From CBDCOD01 sp965219665 (lineage in GTDB: Bacteria > Pseudomonadota > Gammaproteobacteria > CAKMZV01), in the NCBI GenBank assembly GCA_965219665.1, contig CBDCOD010000022.1, positions 49,327 to 113,326 of the forward strand: a stretch of 64,000 nucleotides of DNA, read 5' to 3'. The notes below the pieces were generated by a model. That model saw only the letters and a program-made list of their open reading frames with translations, searched no databases and had not been told where the DNA came from. Below, in pieces: positions 35,351 through 43,770 of this stretch. The translations under genes and the position numbers were made by a program. Positions within the stretch are counted from its first letter, which is position 1; every line of letters begins with the position of its first letter.

Positions 35351-37638
35351 TACTGAGAATCTTGTGAGGTTATAACGCTTAATGAACCAGCTTTTGTTGC
35401 TAACTGAACTCCATCACTAAAGGTGACTAGCTTATTCGCTTGATAGGTATATGCCATGTAGGTCTTGATGCCATTATTATTAAAAACAGCATAAAAAGGC
35501 GTATCAGCAGTGATAGTTAAGACGGGGGTGCCCACTTTTTTGAGTGTTTCCAACCAATGGAGCGCGTGTGAGCGGGTATCGCCTAACTCAAAAGAGCCAA
35601 ACTGATTCCAGCGTTCGTAGCCAGCCTCAGGATCAGCTAATGCAAGATATTTAGCAAACAAATCCTGCCAAATATCTGGTGGGTCAGCACGCTTGCCGCG
35701 GTCAGCATAAATGACCTCTTCTTTCTTTAAGGCATCTAAGTTATGCTTTATATAGGATGGATTATCACCCAGATAGGTAGAAGAAGGGGTTAGGGGTAAG
35801 AAGTTGATGCCGTGTATTTGTCTGGGCTCATCAATCCACCAGGTGTTGTGCATGAGTTTGCCAGCAAACACAATACATACATTGGAATTGAGGTACTCTT
35901 CTGGGAAAACCAGACCATAAGAGTCAAACCAGTAGTGCCTCGTTGCCTCAATCTCTGTGTTATACATATAAGTGCCTAAGGCGACTAATTCAGGGTCGTC
36001 GCGTAGTGATCCCCACATCATAAGGGAAGCCCAAGCATTAATCGCCTCAGAACTAGATTCTTGGTTGTTGCCATGTGGTCCTCGAGCGATGCCTGAAGCC
36101 CAAGAATGCCCTTCATACGGGTCAAAATTACGCAAGAATGGGAAGGTAGATGACCCACGCTCTGCTGTAGCAATATCTTGTACTAACCAATCAATTGATT
36201 GCCCCCATTGCTCAGCCCAATCAGGATCAGCCATAGCAATCTCTGCAGCAGCACGTATCCAATACCCATAATGGAAATGATGGTCATTCATATCTAAAAC
36301 AGCATCATACTCTTCTGGGTAACTCACCACCGTCCCTGTTTTTTTATCATAGTGGAAATAGGTCGTTTCGCTGCGCCCCGATAGCCATTTTTCTGCGCGC
36401 TTTTTGACTTTCGTCAATAGTTCTTGGCGGTAGTCCATCTCCCCTTGGCTTTCCGCCACCTGCATTAATTGCGTAATGCGTTGCAAACCTTTGCCTTGCC
36501 AGTAAGGACCTGTACCAATTTCTAACATCATACGTCTGCCTGCTGCTACATCGCGCCGCAGCTGAGTCTGCAAATCATCCGTAGCCTCTTCATCTGTAAT
36601 GCCCGGCCATATTGGCACAAAGCCATTATTTTTTAGATGCGTATTAAAGGAGTCTGTTTGAAACAGACGAATGGGTCCACGAATGGTTTGTAAAGAGCCA
36701 ATTTCTTTGCTGGGTAGGTTATTGTTGTTATGATAGTGATGGGGATAGAGTCCGATAATAGGCGGTGCTTTTTTAGAACTCTTAGCATGTGTGGTTAATG
36801 CAAAATGCGTATGCACATCACGCGTTTTCTCATCCACTTTCCAACTAACAACGGTGTTTTCTATAAAGGTGAATGCGCTATCGTGAAACGCGTTTAAGGT
36901 GTCATTACTTAGATTAGGTAGCGCTGCAACCGACATAAAGGTGCGATCCCCATTAAATTCAATCAACCATTCTGTATCCGATTGTTTGACCCATCGTGCA
37001 TTATTTGGCGCGAAGACGGCGTATTGTTTAGTGCTGTTTTGGATAATAAGCGCGTTACGTCCTTTAGTATCTATGCTAGCCCGAAACGAGGGGGCAAAAT
37101 CAACCTTGATATTGCCTTCACTGTTGTTTACATAAATAAAGGGGCTACCATGGCTCAAAGTCGCAACCATCTTTTGTTCAGTAGAGACCATTTCCATATC
37201 GGCTGCCCAGTCGCTGTAGTTGCCCAGTAAAGTGGCGTGTGGTTGAAAGGCGACTGGCGTGATTCGCACATCATTTTTGTGGGTGTAATGGATTTCTACA
37301 TCACGTCTATCAGTTGGAATAACCTCTTTGGTAGGAAAAGATATTTCCAGCCCTTCAGGCGTTGCTTTGGCGGTTAACGGCGTGGCGTAAACGGGATCCC
37401 CCCAGCGTTGATACATAACGGCAGAAAACCATTGATTGGTTGGAGCAGCGCGCTTCTGCATAGCAGCCGTACGATACAGAGGACTGGGAGGACTTCTATC
37501 GCCTGAGCTAATCTCTAAGCGCAAACCGCCGGCCCCTGCCTTGTGAACTTCCTTGAGCATCTGAGTTTCATCCTTCATAGAACAACCCAAGAGCAATAGA
37601 GATGATATAAAAGTAAGCGTTAATTTTAAATGATGCAT
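35350..37638 (-). CDS. GH81 endo-beta-1,3-glucanase lipoprotein
   Basis: Residues 1-19 form a lipoprotein signal with lipobox LLGC (C19), so the enzyme is membrane-anchored, probably on the cell surface. The GH81 core is clear: NDHHFHYGYW at 451-460 with D452, and ESSSEAINAW at 527-536 with E527 and E531. These spacings match the catalytic residues of characterised GH81 enzymes. The family cuts beta-1,3-glucans such as laminarin internally. A strong AGGAGG lies ten bases before the ATG. It leads the operon with the Entner-Doudoroff genes. Confidence 0.93.
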   Translation of the reverse strand: MHHLKLTLTFISSLLLLGCSMKDETQMLKEVHKAGAGGLRLEISSGDRSPPSPLYRTAAMQKRAAPTNQWFSAVMYQRWGDPVYATPLTAKATPEGLEISFPTKEVIPTDRRDVEIHYTHKNDVRITPVAFQPHATLLGNYSDWAADMEMVSTEQKMVATLSHGSPFIYVNNSEGNIKVDFAPSFRASIDTKGRNALIIQNSTKQYAVFAPNNARWVKQSDTEWLIEFNGDRTFMSVAALPNLSNDTLNAFHDSAFTFIENTVVSWKVDEKTRDVHTHFALTTHAKSSKKAPPIIGLYPHHYHNNNNLPSKEIGSLQTIRGPIRLFQTDSFNTHLKNNGFVPIWPGITDEEATDDLQTQLRRDVAAGRRMMLEIGTGPYWQGKGLQRITQLMQVAESQGEMDYRQELLTKVKKRAEKWLSGRSETTYFHYDKKTGTVVSYPEEYDAVLDMNDHHFHYGYWIRAAAEIAMADPDWAEQWGQSIDWLVQDIATAERGSSTFPFLRNFDPYEGHSWASGIARGPHGNNQESSSEAINAWASLMMWGSLRDDPELVALGTYMYNTEIEATRHYWFDSYGLVFPEEYLNSNVCIVFAGKLMHNTWWIDEPRQIHGINFLPLTPSSTYLGDNPSYIKHNLDALKKEEVIYADRGKRADPPDIWQDLFAKYLALADPEAGYERWNQFGSFELGDTRSHALHWLETLKKVGTPVLTITADTPFYAVFNNNGIKTYMAYTYQANKLVTFSDGVQLATKAGSLSVITSQDSQ

Positions 37639-37667
37639 GGCAGACTGGCCTCCTTTGTGGAAAGTAT

Positions 37668-37681
37668 GAAAGCGTTTTCAT
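37668..37681. promoter_or_regulatory. LacI-type operator O1 at the GH81 operon promoter
   Basis: TGAAAGCGTTTTCA is a near-perfect palindrome of the LacI-family type (TGAAA, four bases, TTTCA). It directly abuts a TATAAT on the minus strand (37681-37686), so a bound repressor would block the GH81 operon promoter. The same pattern recurs at 39934 and 40193. Confidence 0.75.
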
Positions 37682-37686
37682 TATAA
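37681..37686 (-). promoter_or_regulatory. -10 element of the GH81-zwf-eda-glk-edd operon
   Basis: TATAAT on the minus strand about 45 bases before the GH81 ATG, touching operator O1. The -35 region is poor, which would suit an activated or tightly regulated promoter. Confidence 0.5.
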
Positions 37687-37819
37687 CAAAAAATTAACCA
37701 ATATAGGCATGTTCTTTCAAAGGCAACATTAGGTATATTATTCTGCAGAAAGTGAAGGGAAGTTAAAGAATCCAGCATTCTCCTCTCCTCATCATTTTGC
37801 AATAACTTTATGGCAAATA

Positions 37820-37860
37820 GGCATAAAAAAAGCCTTTGCACATGCTGTGCAAAGGCTTTT
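37820..37860 (-). terminator. rho-independent terminator of the minus-strand lipoprotein gene
   Basis: A perfect 15-base stem (AAAAGCCTTTGCACA with TGTGCAAAGGCTTTT, 3-base loop) lies 24 bases after the stop at 37884. On the minus strand it ends in a run of seven T. It separates the lipoprotein gene from the GH81 operon. Confidence 0.9.
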
Positions 37861-37883
37861 AAAATGAAATAACTTCGGTTGCT

Positions 37884-38597
37884 TTATCGAGTAAAGCCAA
37901 TCCAGCCTATTTGAATGAGGGTATGGAAGCCACCACCGACATCAGCCACAGGGTTATTACCACCCTCTACTGAAACGATGACTTCACTGACACCAGCATC
38001 CACAATACCTTCAAGGCTACCTGATCTACAAGTAGAGAAGTCAGCCAAAGGTATGGTGTAATGGCCATGTCTAAACTCATGAGCAGTTGGAGGATCAACT
38101 CTGGCCTCAGCAACACTTACGTTAACTTGACAATCATGCTGCCAAGAGAAGTTGCTTGGGTGCTGGACACCACCGGTTACACGCACCGTAAAGGTGGTAT
38201 GTGTTTTAGCATCATCGGCTGCGCCACTACCCATTTGGATTTGCAGGGCAGAGTCACTGCTTACCGCCAAACGACCACGGTTTGGTGCTTGCACAGTGAG
38301 GCCGAAAGACATTCCCTCTGTCAGATCACCTGTAGAAGTCCATTGATTGCCGATTGATTGTCTTTGCTGTATGATGTTGGCATCGGTCCTAGCGCCATCC
38401 CAACTGGTAGTTATGCCATCGCTTTGGAATAGATAAACACCAGCGTTTGCATTGGTTATAGCACCGCTACCAATATCGCCGGGATTGCCACTACCATCTG
38501 CATCGGGTATGGTACTTCCAGTTGCGTATCCATGAGCAAGCAACTGCAAATCATTGGTGTTCGGTGTTGCTGCACGGAGTTCCAAGGAAGCCGACAT
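37884..38597 (-). CDS. C-terminal part of a frame-split tandem-domain lipoprotein
   Basis: This 237-residue frame starts at an ATG with no ribosome site and overlaps the upstream frame by 47 bases in the +1 phase. From NDLQLLAHGYAT to the end (LIQIGWIGFTR) it matches the second copy of the tandem domain in the lipoprotein at 41446 and in the GH16 enzyme at 44400: IIQQRQSIG, SFGLTVQAPNRGRL, LQIQMGSG, two Cys, and a GWIGF end. It is therefore most likely the rest of the 38551-39828 protein, separated by a one-base change near 38575-38583. No known enzyme motif is seen. Confidence 0.75.
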   Translation of the reverse strand: MSASLELRAATPNTNDLQLLAHGYATGSTIPDADGSGNPGDIGSGAITNANAGVYLFQSDGITTSWDGARTDANIIQQRQSIGNQWTSTGDLTEGMSFGLTVQAPNRGRLAVSSDSALQIQMGSGAADDAKTHTTFTVRVTGGVQHPSNFSWQHDCQVNVSVAEARVDPPTAHEFRHGHYTIPLADFSTCRSGSLEGIVDAGVSEVIVSVEGGNNPVADVGGGFHTLIQIGWIGFTR

Positions 38598-39828
38598 TAC
38601 CCAGAATCATTAAGGTATGATTGCTGTTGGTAGAGGCATCTGAATCTGGGTCAGTGCCACCGAGCAGTAATACAGCAACTTCATCTAAGGTGGCTAACAC
38701 ATCTCCTACACTGACGCCACCACAGTCCCATCCAGTTGACAAGTCAAGCGTATGGGTTAAGAAACCTTGAGAACTTGTGTTAGGTGTATCCTGTGGGCTT
38801 AGTGGCACATTGATATTACACTGTTGATCAGCAGGATTCTGAATACGTGCCGTGAAGGTAGAGTGCGCATTGGGATGAGCAGAAGCTGGTAGTGCATTAC
38901 CTATCTGCAGAACCAGATGGGTTGCAGAACTGAAGTCATAGCTTTGAGGTGCTTGTACACTAATGCCTGCAAAAGCGGTAGTGCTCAGTGTTGAATCATG
39001 AAAAAACTGTGCACCAACTCCTAAGCGTTGATTGATGTTTACTTCATTATTGGCATTAAAGGCATTCGCAAAGCCGTTTCCTTGAAACGCAAAGACATTA
39101 AAGCCATTATCTGTATGTGCAAAGATTGAATCAGTAGTGGAAACTGCATAGCCAGTAACAAAGGCATGATAACCTGTATTACCCGTAGGACGGTTATTGA
39201 CCACAACGGTTACTGCTGCTGTACTGTTATCAGAAGCGGTTACAACAACGTCTGTTTGACCAGGTGCTGCACCTTCTATCGTAATAATACCATTATTGTT
39301 AACGGCAGTAGCAATGCTTGCTCCGCCTGAAACAACAGTTGCAGCTGTGTCGGTGGAACCATCTAATGTTACAACAACGGAGGCAGTTTCGCCTACACCT
39401 AAGCGCAGATAGTTTAAGCTAAGCGTGACTGTTGGTATAGGTGTTGGGCTGGTAACGGTTACAGTTGCTGTAGCAGAAGCAGCAGTGAATAGGCTGCCGT
39501 CTGCAAGAACACTTGCTGTAATAATAGCAGTACCTGCACTGATAGCAGTGACTGCGCCATTTAATCGATCAATAGTTGCAACTCCCGTATTGTCAGAGGC
39601 ATACATAACCGTTCCAGTGCCTGTAGGATCCAGAGAGGCAATTAAAGTGCCACCTGCTCCTACTTCCAAACTAAGTGTGTTGGAATTAAAGGTCAAAGTC
39701 CTGGTTGTTGGATCGCTGCTAGTTAAATCAGACGAAGTAGTCGTGCTGGATTCTTCGCCGCACCCGGCAATAAACAAAGAAACGGTCAGCATTAAAAACA
39801 CTGCCTTCAAGTGCGTAATATATTTCAT
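38551..39828 (-). CDS. N-terminal part of a frame-split lipoprotein with Ig-like domains
   Basis: The protein begins with a lipoprotein signal (lipobox IAGC, C23). Residues about 45-130 form a BIG2-type Ig-like domain (VMYASDNTGVATIDRLNGAVTA is its core), and about 130-212 look like a second. A first copy of the tandem domain follows (SSATHLVLQIGN, ending MILGNVGFLG). After that the frame runs into TPCSNTEHQ and a stop, where the homologous proteins continue into a second copy. AGGAG precedes the ATG. The promoter and operator at 39910-39947 control it. The product is likely a surface glucan-binding protein, by context only. Confidence 0.75.
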   Translation of the reverse strand: MKYITHLKAVFLMLTVSLFIAGCGEESSTTTSSDLTSSDPTTRTLTFNSNTLSLEVGAGGTLIASLDPTGTGTVMYASDNTGVATIDRLNGAVTAISAGTAIITASVLADGSLFTAASATATVTVTSPTPIPTVTLSLNYLRLGVGETASVVVTLDGSTDTAATVVSGGASIATAVNNNGIITIEGAAPGQTDVVVTASDNSTAAVTVVVNNRPTGNTGYHAFVTGYAVSTTDSIFAHTDNGFNVFAFQGNGFANAFNANNEVNINQRLGVGAQFFHDSTLSTTAFAGISVQAPQSYDFSSATHLVLQIGNALPASAHPNAHSTFTARIQNPADQQCNINVPLSPQDTPNTSSQGFLTHTLDLSTGWDCGGVSVGDVLATLDEVAVLLLGGTDPDSDASTNSNHTLMILGNVGFLGTPCSNTEHQ

Positions 39829-39909
39829 GTAAGATCTCCTATAAAGTCATTTATATATCGTAAAAAATTGCCAATCATTGTGATGGAATGACCGGCATTG
39901 TATATCAAA

Positions 39910-39938
39910 ATGATAATGTGGGTATAAATTCTAAGCAA
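39910..39938 (-). promoter_or_regulatory. promoter of the minus-strand lipoprotein gene
   Basis: On the minus strand TTGCTT (39938-39933), a 17-base spacer and TATCAT (39915-39910) form a sigma-70-like promoter. The -35 box lies inside LacI-type operator O2, which fits repression. Confidence 0.55.
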
Positions 39939-39947
39939 ACGCTTTCA
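39934..39947. promoter_or_regulatory. LacI-type operator O2
   Basis: AGCAAACGCTTTCA carries the half site CGCTTTCA and a less exact other half. It overlaps the -35 box of the minus-strand lipoprotein promoter and lies about 259 bases from O3, so looping between the two is possible. Confidence 0.65.
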
Positions 39948-40184
39948 TAATGGAATATGTATAAACCCTATTTACTAATGAATTACACCTACACAATAAA
40001 GTATTACCCAATCCATTTTGTTAATTGTAGCAGCATTTCTTAACCCTGAATTCAATGGTGTGAGGGTCAATTTTTTATGGCTTGACAAGCACTTAACATT
40101 GACTACGGTAGAAGCGGAATCTTCAGCAACTATCAGTAACATAAAGAGTCTATGTTCATATTCATGTTTTCTTATTTACGTTAG

Positions 40185-40210
40185 TTTTTGAAAGAAACCG
40201 CTTTCAAAAA
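40185..40210. promoter_or_regulatory. inverted repeat containing LacI-type operator O3
   Basis: TTTTTGAAAG (40185-40194) and CTTTCAAAAA (40201-40210) are a perfect inverted repeat around six bases. Nested in it is GAAACCGCTTTC (40194-40205), a palindrome of the LacI operator type. It lies some 30 bases upstream of the -10 before the LacI gene, so autoregulation is likely. The rest of the 529-base stretch 39829-40357 holds no gene that I can see. Confidence 0.7.
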
Positions 40211-40236
40211 AACATGTACCTGATTTTATAGATAGG

Positions 40237-40242
40237 TATAAT
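40237..40242 (+). promoter_or_regulatory. -10 element of the LacI/glucan operon
   Basis: TATAAT lies 115 bases before the LacI start and downstream of operator O3. The -35 region is not clear. Confidence 0.45.
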
Positions 40243-40357
40243 AAGGTTATGTTACGTAATATCTCAAGTGCACAAAACGCACTGAAATTGTGTATTGAAT
40301 GCCAAGTTTTAGTGTATGCGTTGCCTCGGTAAGTAAGGATCCTTGATAAGGAAATAA

Positions 40358-41380
40358 ATGAGCAGTTCAAATAGTAAAGACAACGTCACTTTGAATGTAG
40401 TGGCTAAGCGTGCTAAAGTATCGCCAAGCACTGTGTCTAGAATACTCAATGACACCGCTCGTGTTAGCGAAAGTAAAAAGCGTCGTGTTTTTGATGTGAT
40501 TCAACACTTAGATTTTCGTCCTAATTTGATGGCAAAATCATTGGCTCGAGGGAAAAGCATGACCGTGGGTGTGCTGACTCAGTTTTTAGGCAGTCCTTAC
40601 TACGCGGAGGCATTGCGTGGTATTGAGGGGGTGCTGTACGATGCTGACTATGCTCCACTCTTTGTCAGTGGTCATTGGAATGAAAAGGAAGAGCGCGCTA
40701 AAATTGATGTTCTATTGTCACGTCAAGTTGATGGGCTGGTTGTTTTTTCAGGGTGTCTGCCTGACTCAACGCTTGAAGAGTTGGCAAAGCAAGTGCCTGT
40801 GGTGGTAGTGGGAAGGCGATTAAAACAAATAGAAAATTTAATTTCAATTGGCTTTGATAATCGTAAAGGCTCTTCTATGATTGCGCAGCATTTGTATCAA
40901 TTGGGTCATAAACAGCTCGCTTATATTGCAGGTCCAAATGAGCATTATGATGCGATAGAGCGTTTTGAGGGTTTTAAGCAGGCAGTTAAAGAGTTAGGAA
41001 TGGATTTGCCAAATGAGCTGATTGTGCAGGGAGACTTTCAAGAGTCGGGTGGCTACAAAGCCGCACAGAAATTGCTGGGCACTAATATACCGTTCTCTGC
41101 TTTAGTTGCTGGAAATGATCAAATGGCCTTTGGGGCTAAGTTGGCACTGGCTAGAAATTCGCTGCGCATTCCTGATGATGTGTCTTTGGTTGGTTTTGAT
41201 GATTTGCCACAGGCCGCCTTTACTAACCCGCCATTGACAACTGTGCGTCAATCTGTTTTTGAGGCGAGTGCCATTGCGGCAAAAGCTGTTTTAAGTTTGT
41301 TAGGAGGGGAGCCTGAAGAATCTGCAACGGTTGAAGCGCGCATAGTTGCACGTGAGTCAGTACGGCGTATTGCCATGTAA
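40358..41380 (+). CDS. LacI family transcriptional regulator of the glucan locus
   Basis: Residues about 11-35 form the LacI helix-turn-helix (VVAKRAKVSPSTVSRILND), followed by the hinge helix (RPNLMAKSLARGKS). The remainder is a periplasmic-binding-type effector domain (GVLTQFLGSPYYAEALRGIE, LVGFDDLPQAAFTNPPLTTV). The product is 340 residues, normal for the family. AAGGAA precedes the ATG. It probably binds the three operators at 37668, 39934 and 40193 and is released by glucose or a laminari-oligosaccharide. The ligand is inference. Confidence 0.93.
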   Translation: MSSSNSKDNVTLNVVAKRAKVSPSTVSRILNDTARVSESKKRRVFDVIQHLDFRPNLMAKSLARGKSMTVGVLTQFLGSPYYAEALRGIEGVLYDADYAPLFVSGHWNEKEERAKIDVLLSRQVDGLVVFSGCLPDSTLEELAKQVPVVVVGRRLKQIENLISIGFDNRKGSSMIAQHLYQLGHKQLAYIAGPNEHYDAIERFEGFKQAVKELGMDLPNELIVQGDFQESGGYKAAQKLLGTNIPFSALVAGNDQMAFGAKLALARNSLRIPDDVSLVGFDDLPQAAFTNPPLTTVRQSVFEASAIAAKAVLSLLGGEPEESATVEARIVARESVRRIAM

Positions 41381-41445
41381 GATTTGAATGGTTGTCGCAC
41401 TATTTATATGAAATTATTATCCATGAAAAAAATAAGGAGTTTGTT

Positions 41446-42957
41446 ATGTTGAAAGTAGCATATAGATTGAAGGGCGTATTGCCTATATTATTCGCATCAG
41501 CTGTATTAAGTGGATGCGGTGGTACCACTGAGAGCACATCAAGTGATCAAGTAACTGTGCCAGCACCTGGCTCAGGATCTGCCAGCGCTAACACGCCAAG
41601 ACAGTTTTTAGTTTCGCAGATGCAAAACACTGCTGGAAATGCCTCGCTGGGAATAACCAACGAAGGGGGGGCTACATTTGGTTTCACCAATGGCAATTTT
41701 GCACAAGGGCGTATAGCATGGGATTATGGCAATAACCTTACAGAGCAGAATCAAAACATACAGCAACGCCAGTCCAATGGTTTTCAGCGTGCTAATGCCG
41801 GTGTGGCTACAGAAGTAGATAACTTCGGTATAACCGTTTCTGCTCCTAATAATGGTACGATGGATATTAGTTCTGCTACACATATTGTCCTACAAACGGG
41901 TAATGGCCGTGGTGCACTTGGGCATGGTCCTATAAGTGATAATCCTAATATGCATACAAGTGCTATTTCACATATGGTTTATACAGTGGACTTGATCGCG
42001 CAGGTGGCAGATAGTGCCGCCGACGGTGGGATGCGCACTGTAACGTGTTCAGCAGACTTGGCGTTAGAAGAGGGTGATCGGAATTTTAATGATGAAGGAG
42101 TCAATCCATACGCTATTCATACCTTTATGATTGCGATTGTGGATTTTCAGGATGAATGTGCAGATGGTGGGCGCGATGAAGTATTACCACGACTGAGTCA
42201 AGTAGCGGTTAAGGTGGTGGGTGGCAAAGATGCTGCGGCTTCTGCTGATCAAGGTACTAGCAATAACTCTGCTGTATTATTGCAAGTGGGCTGGATTGGC
42301 TTTATCAGCACAGATACATCTATCACTGCAGATAATAGCACTAATGCCAATAAGTTGTTCGCATCACAAGTCATGATTGCCGATGATGGCACAGCGCGTA
42401 CCATAGAAAATGGTAGTGTTACGTTATTCTCTGATTCAGCATTTGATATAGTAACCGAGCGTTTTGGGACTACGGCAGCAGATAAGCGCACTCAAATCCG
42501 TGAGCGTCAGGCATACGGCATTGAGCGCGGTAGTTCTGCTACGTTAAGCGCTGAGTCTTCCTTTGGCATAACCTTCAACGCAGCCAATGATGGTACCGTT
42601 AACATTAGTGAGTCCTCTACTTTGGTTATTCAAATGGGGAATGGCAGTTTTTCTACCAATAGTTTTAGCGTATTTACGATTGAGTTATCTGATGGCACCA
42701 ATTGGTGTCGTGTTAATCAGGATGTGAGTGCTGCTAAAAGCAACTCAGATGCGCCACCTGCAGGGGTTCATTTTTATGGGTTGCGTACTTATGAATTAGC
42801 GCTGAGTGCTTTTACCGCTTGTAGCAGTGGCGCAGTTGGCGATGTACAAACTGCTCTGAGCAGTGTCAGTGTTAAAGTGATTGCCGGTGAGCAAGCAAAT
42901 TCTGACGCTCTGTATACTAATACCTTAATTCACCTAGGCTGGGTCGCGTTTAAGTAA
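41446..42957 (+). CDS. tandem-domain lipoprotein of unknown function
   Basis: The start ATG 41446 follows AAGGAG. Upstream TTG extension is rejected because it would bury the signal peptide. The lipobox is LSGC (C24). After a Ser/Thr/Gly linker come two copies of the unrecognised domain: residues about 52-290 and 302-503. Each has an NxxIQQRQSxG-like element, a FGITVSAPNNGTMDISSATH-like block, LQTGNG or IQMGNG, a pair of Cys, and a final VGWIGF or GWVAF. No catalytic motif is visible. It lies between the LacI and porin-like genes. The role proposed is surface glucan binding, by context. Confidence 0.85.
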   Translation: MLKVAYRLKGVLPILFASAVLSGCGGTTESTSSDQVTVPAPGSGSASANTPRQFLVSQMQNTAGNASLGITNEGGATFGFTNGNFAQGRIAWDYGNNLTEQNQNIQQRQSNGFQRANAGVATEVDNFGITVSAPNNGTMDISSATHIVLQTGNGRGALGHGPISDNPNMHTSAISHMVYTVDLIAQVADSAADGGMRTVTCSADLALEEGDRNFNDEGVNPYAIHTFMIAIVDFQDECADGGRDEVLPRLSQVAVKVVGGKDAAASADQGTSNNSAVLLQVGWIGFISTDTSITADNSTNANKLFASQVMIADDGTARTIENGSVTLFSDSAFDIVTERFGTTAADKRTQIRERQAYGIERGSSATLSAESSFGITFNAANDGTVNISESSTLVIQMGNGSFSTNSFSVFTIELSDGTNWCRVNQDVSAAKSNSDAPPAGVHFYGLRTYELALSAFTACSSGAVGDVQTALSSVSVKVIAGEQANSDALYTNTLIHLGWVAFK

Positions 42958-42981
42958 TGCACTAGCCATAATTTATTCAAG

Positions 42982-43001
42982 GGGCTGTGCATGCGCAGCC
43001 C
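42982..43001 (+). promoter_or_regulatory. intercistronic hairpin in the glucan operon
   Basis: GGGCTGTGC and GCGCAGCCC form a GC-rich stem (one T-G pair) between the lipoprotein and porin-like genes, with no T run after it. Such stems can stabilise the upstream message and lower downstream expression. Confidence 0.5.
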
Positions 43002-43035
43002 TGGTTCATAACTCCTAAGTATAGTCCGTTTAACC

Positions 43036-43770
43036 ATGAAAAAATCCCAAAACATTGTATTTTCACTGATTTTGCTGCTCAGTAGCAGTGCCTTGGCTGA
43101 TGTAAATCTGGGCCCTTTTATTCTGAAAGGCTTTCTCAAGCAGCAAGCAGGCTTTGCGTCGCCAATTTGCCATCGTTGCGCGGTTGAGCCCGATGAAGAC
43201 CGTCAACGCTGGTGGGCAGACGCGATACGCGATGGGGCTGACTTTGGGCCGCGGATGAGTACCCTATCCCTTATTCACCTGTATCTGAATACTAAGAAAT
43301 TTGAGATGGGTAATGGTTACAAAATATCCGGCACAATTAGCCAGCGCTGGCGTGATTACGCCATTGATATTCCTGGAGTGCTGTATGATGCCAATGTGCT
43401 GATTGAGCAGGATTATTACGGTAGTTTACAACTGGGTAATTTTGTTACCCGTGGTTGGGGGATTGCGGACTTTCCGTATGGTAGTCATGTTGGTTTGGCA
43501 GATGCTTGGGGTGCTAGTGGATCAGGGTATGGTATTTTGACGCGTGCCGTGCGCTATGCGCTACCCGTATATGACTTATTTGAAGGGGATTTTCGGATTG
43601 AATATACGCGTGATTTTGGGGAGGCAGGCTTTAAAGTACTGAAGCCTGAATTTCATGAAGTCTGGTTGCAGTATGTGCGCAATGGCGTGATTGTGGATTT
43701 CTTCTGGCAATTAGGCATTAACGGCATACCAGGCAGCTGGACACATGGTCCGTTTAGAGGGTATTACTAA
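43036..43770 (+). CDS. N-terminal part of a frame-split outer-membrane barrel-like protein
   Basis: The frame begins with a Sec signal peptide (LILLLSSSALA, then DVNLG). The mature part alternates aromatic and polar residues as in beta-barrel strands (YKISGTISQRWRDYAID, YYGSLQLGNFVTRGWGIADF). It ends abruptly at GPFRGYY and a stop at 43770, whereas the overlapping +1 frame from 43745 continues for 221 residues. Together they would give about 460 residues, the size of a porin. No family is assigned. In this operon an oligosaccharide porin is a reasonable guess. Confidence 0.65.
   Translation: MKKSQNIVFSLILLLSSSALADVNLGPFILKGFLKQQAGFASPICHRCAVEPDEDRQRWWADAIRDGADFGPRMSTLSLIHLYLNTKKFEMGNGYKISGTISQRWRDYAIDIPGVLYDANVLIEQDYYGSLQLGNFVTRGWGIADFPYGSHVGLADAWGASGSGYGILTRAVRYALPVYDLFEGDFRIEYTRDFGEAGFKVLKPEFHEVWLQYVRNGVIVDFFWQLGINGIPGSWTHGPFRGYY

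Noticed and set aside
38551..38597. Programmed ribosomal frameshift as explanation of the split lipoprotein
   Set aside because: No slippery heptamer, no internal Shine-Dalgarno and no downstream pseudoknot are evident, so I keep it only as an open possibility.
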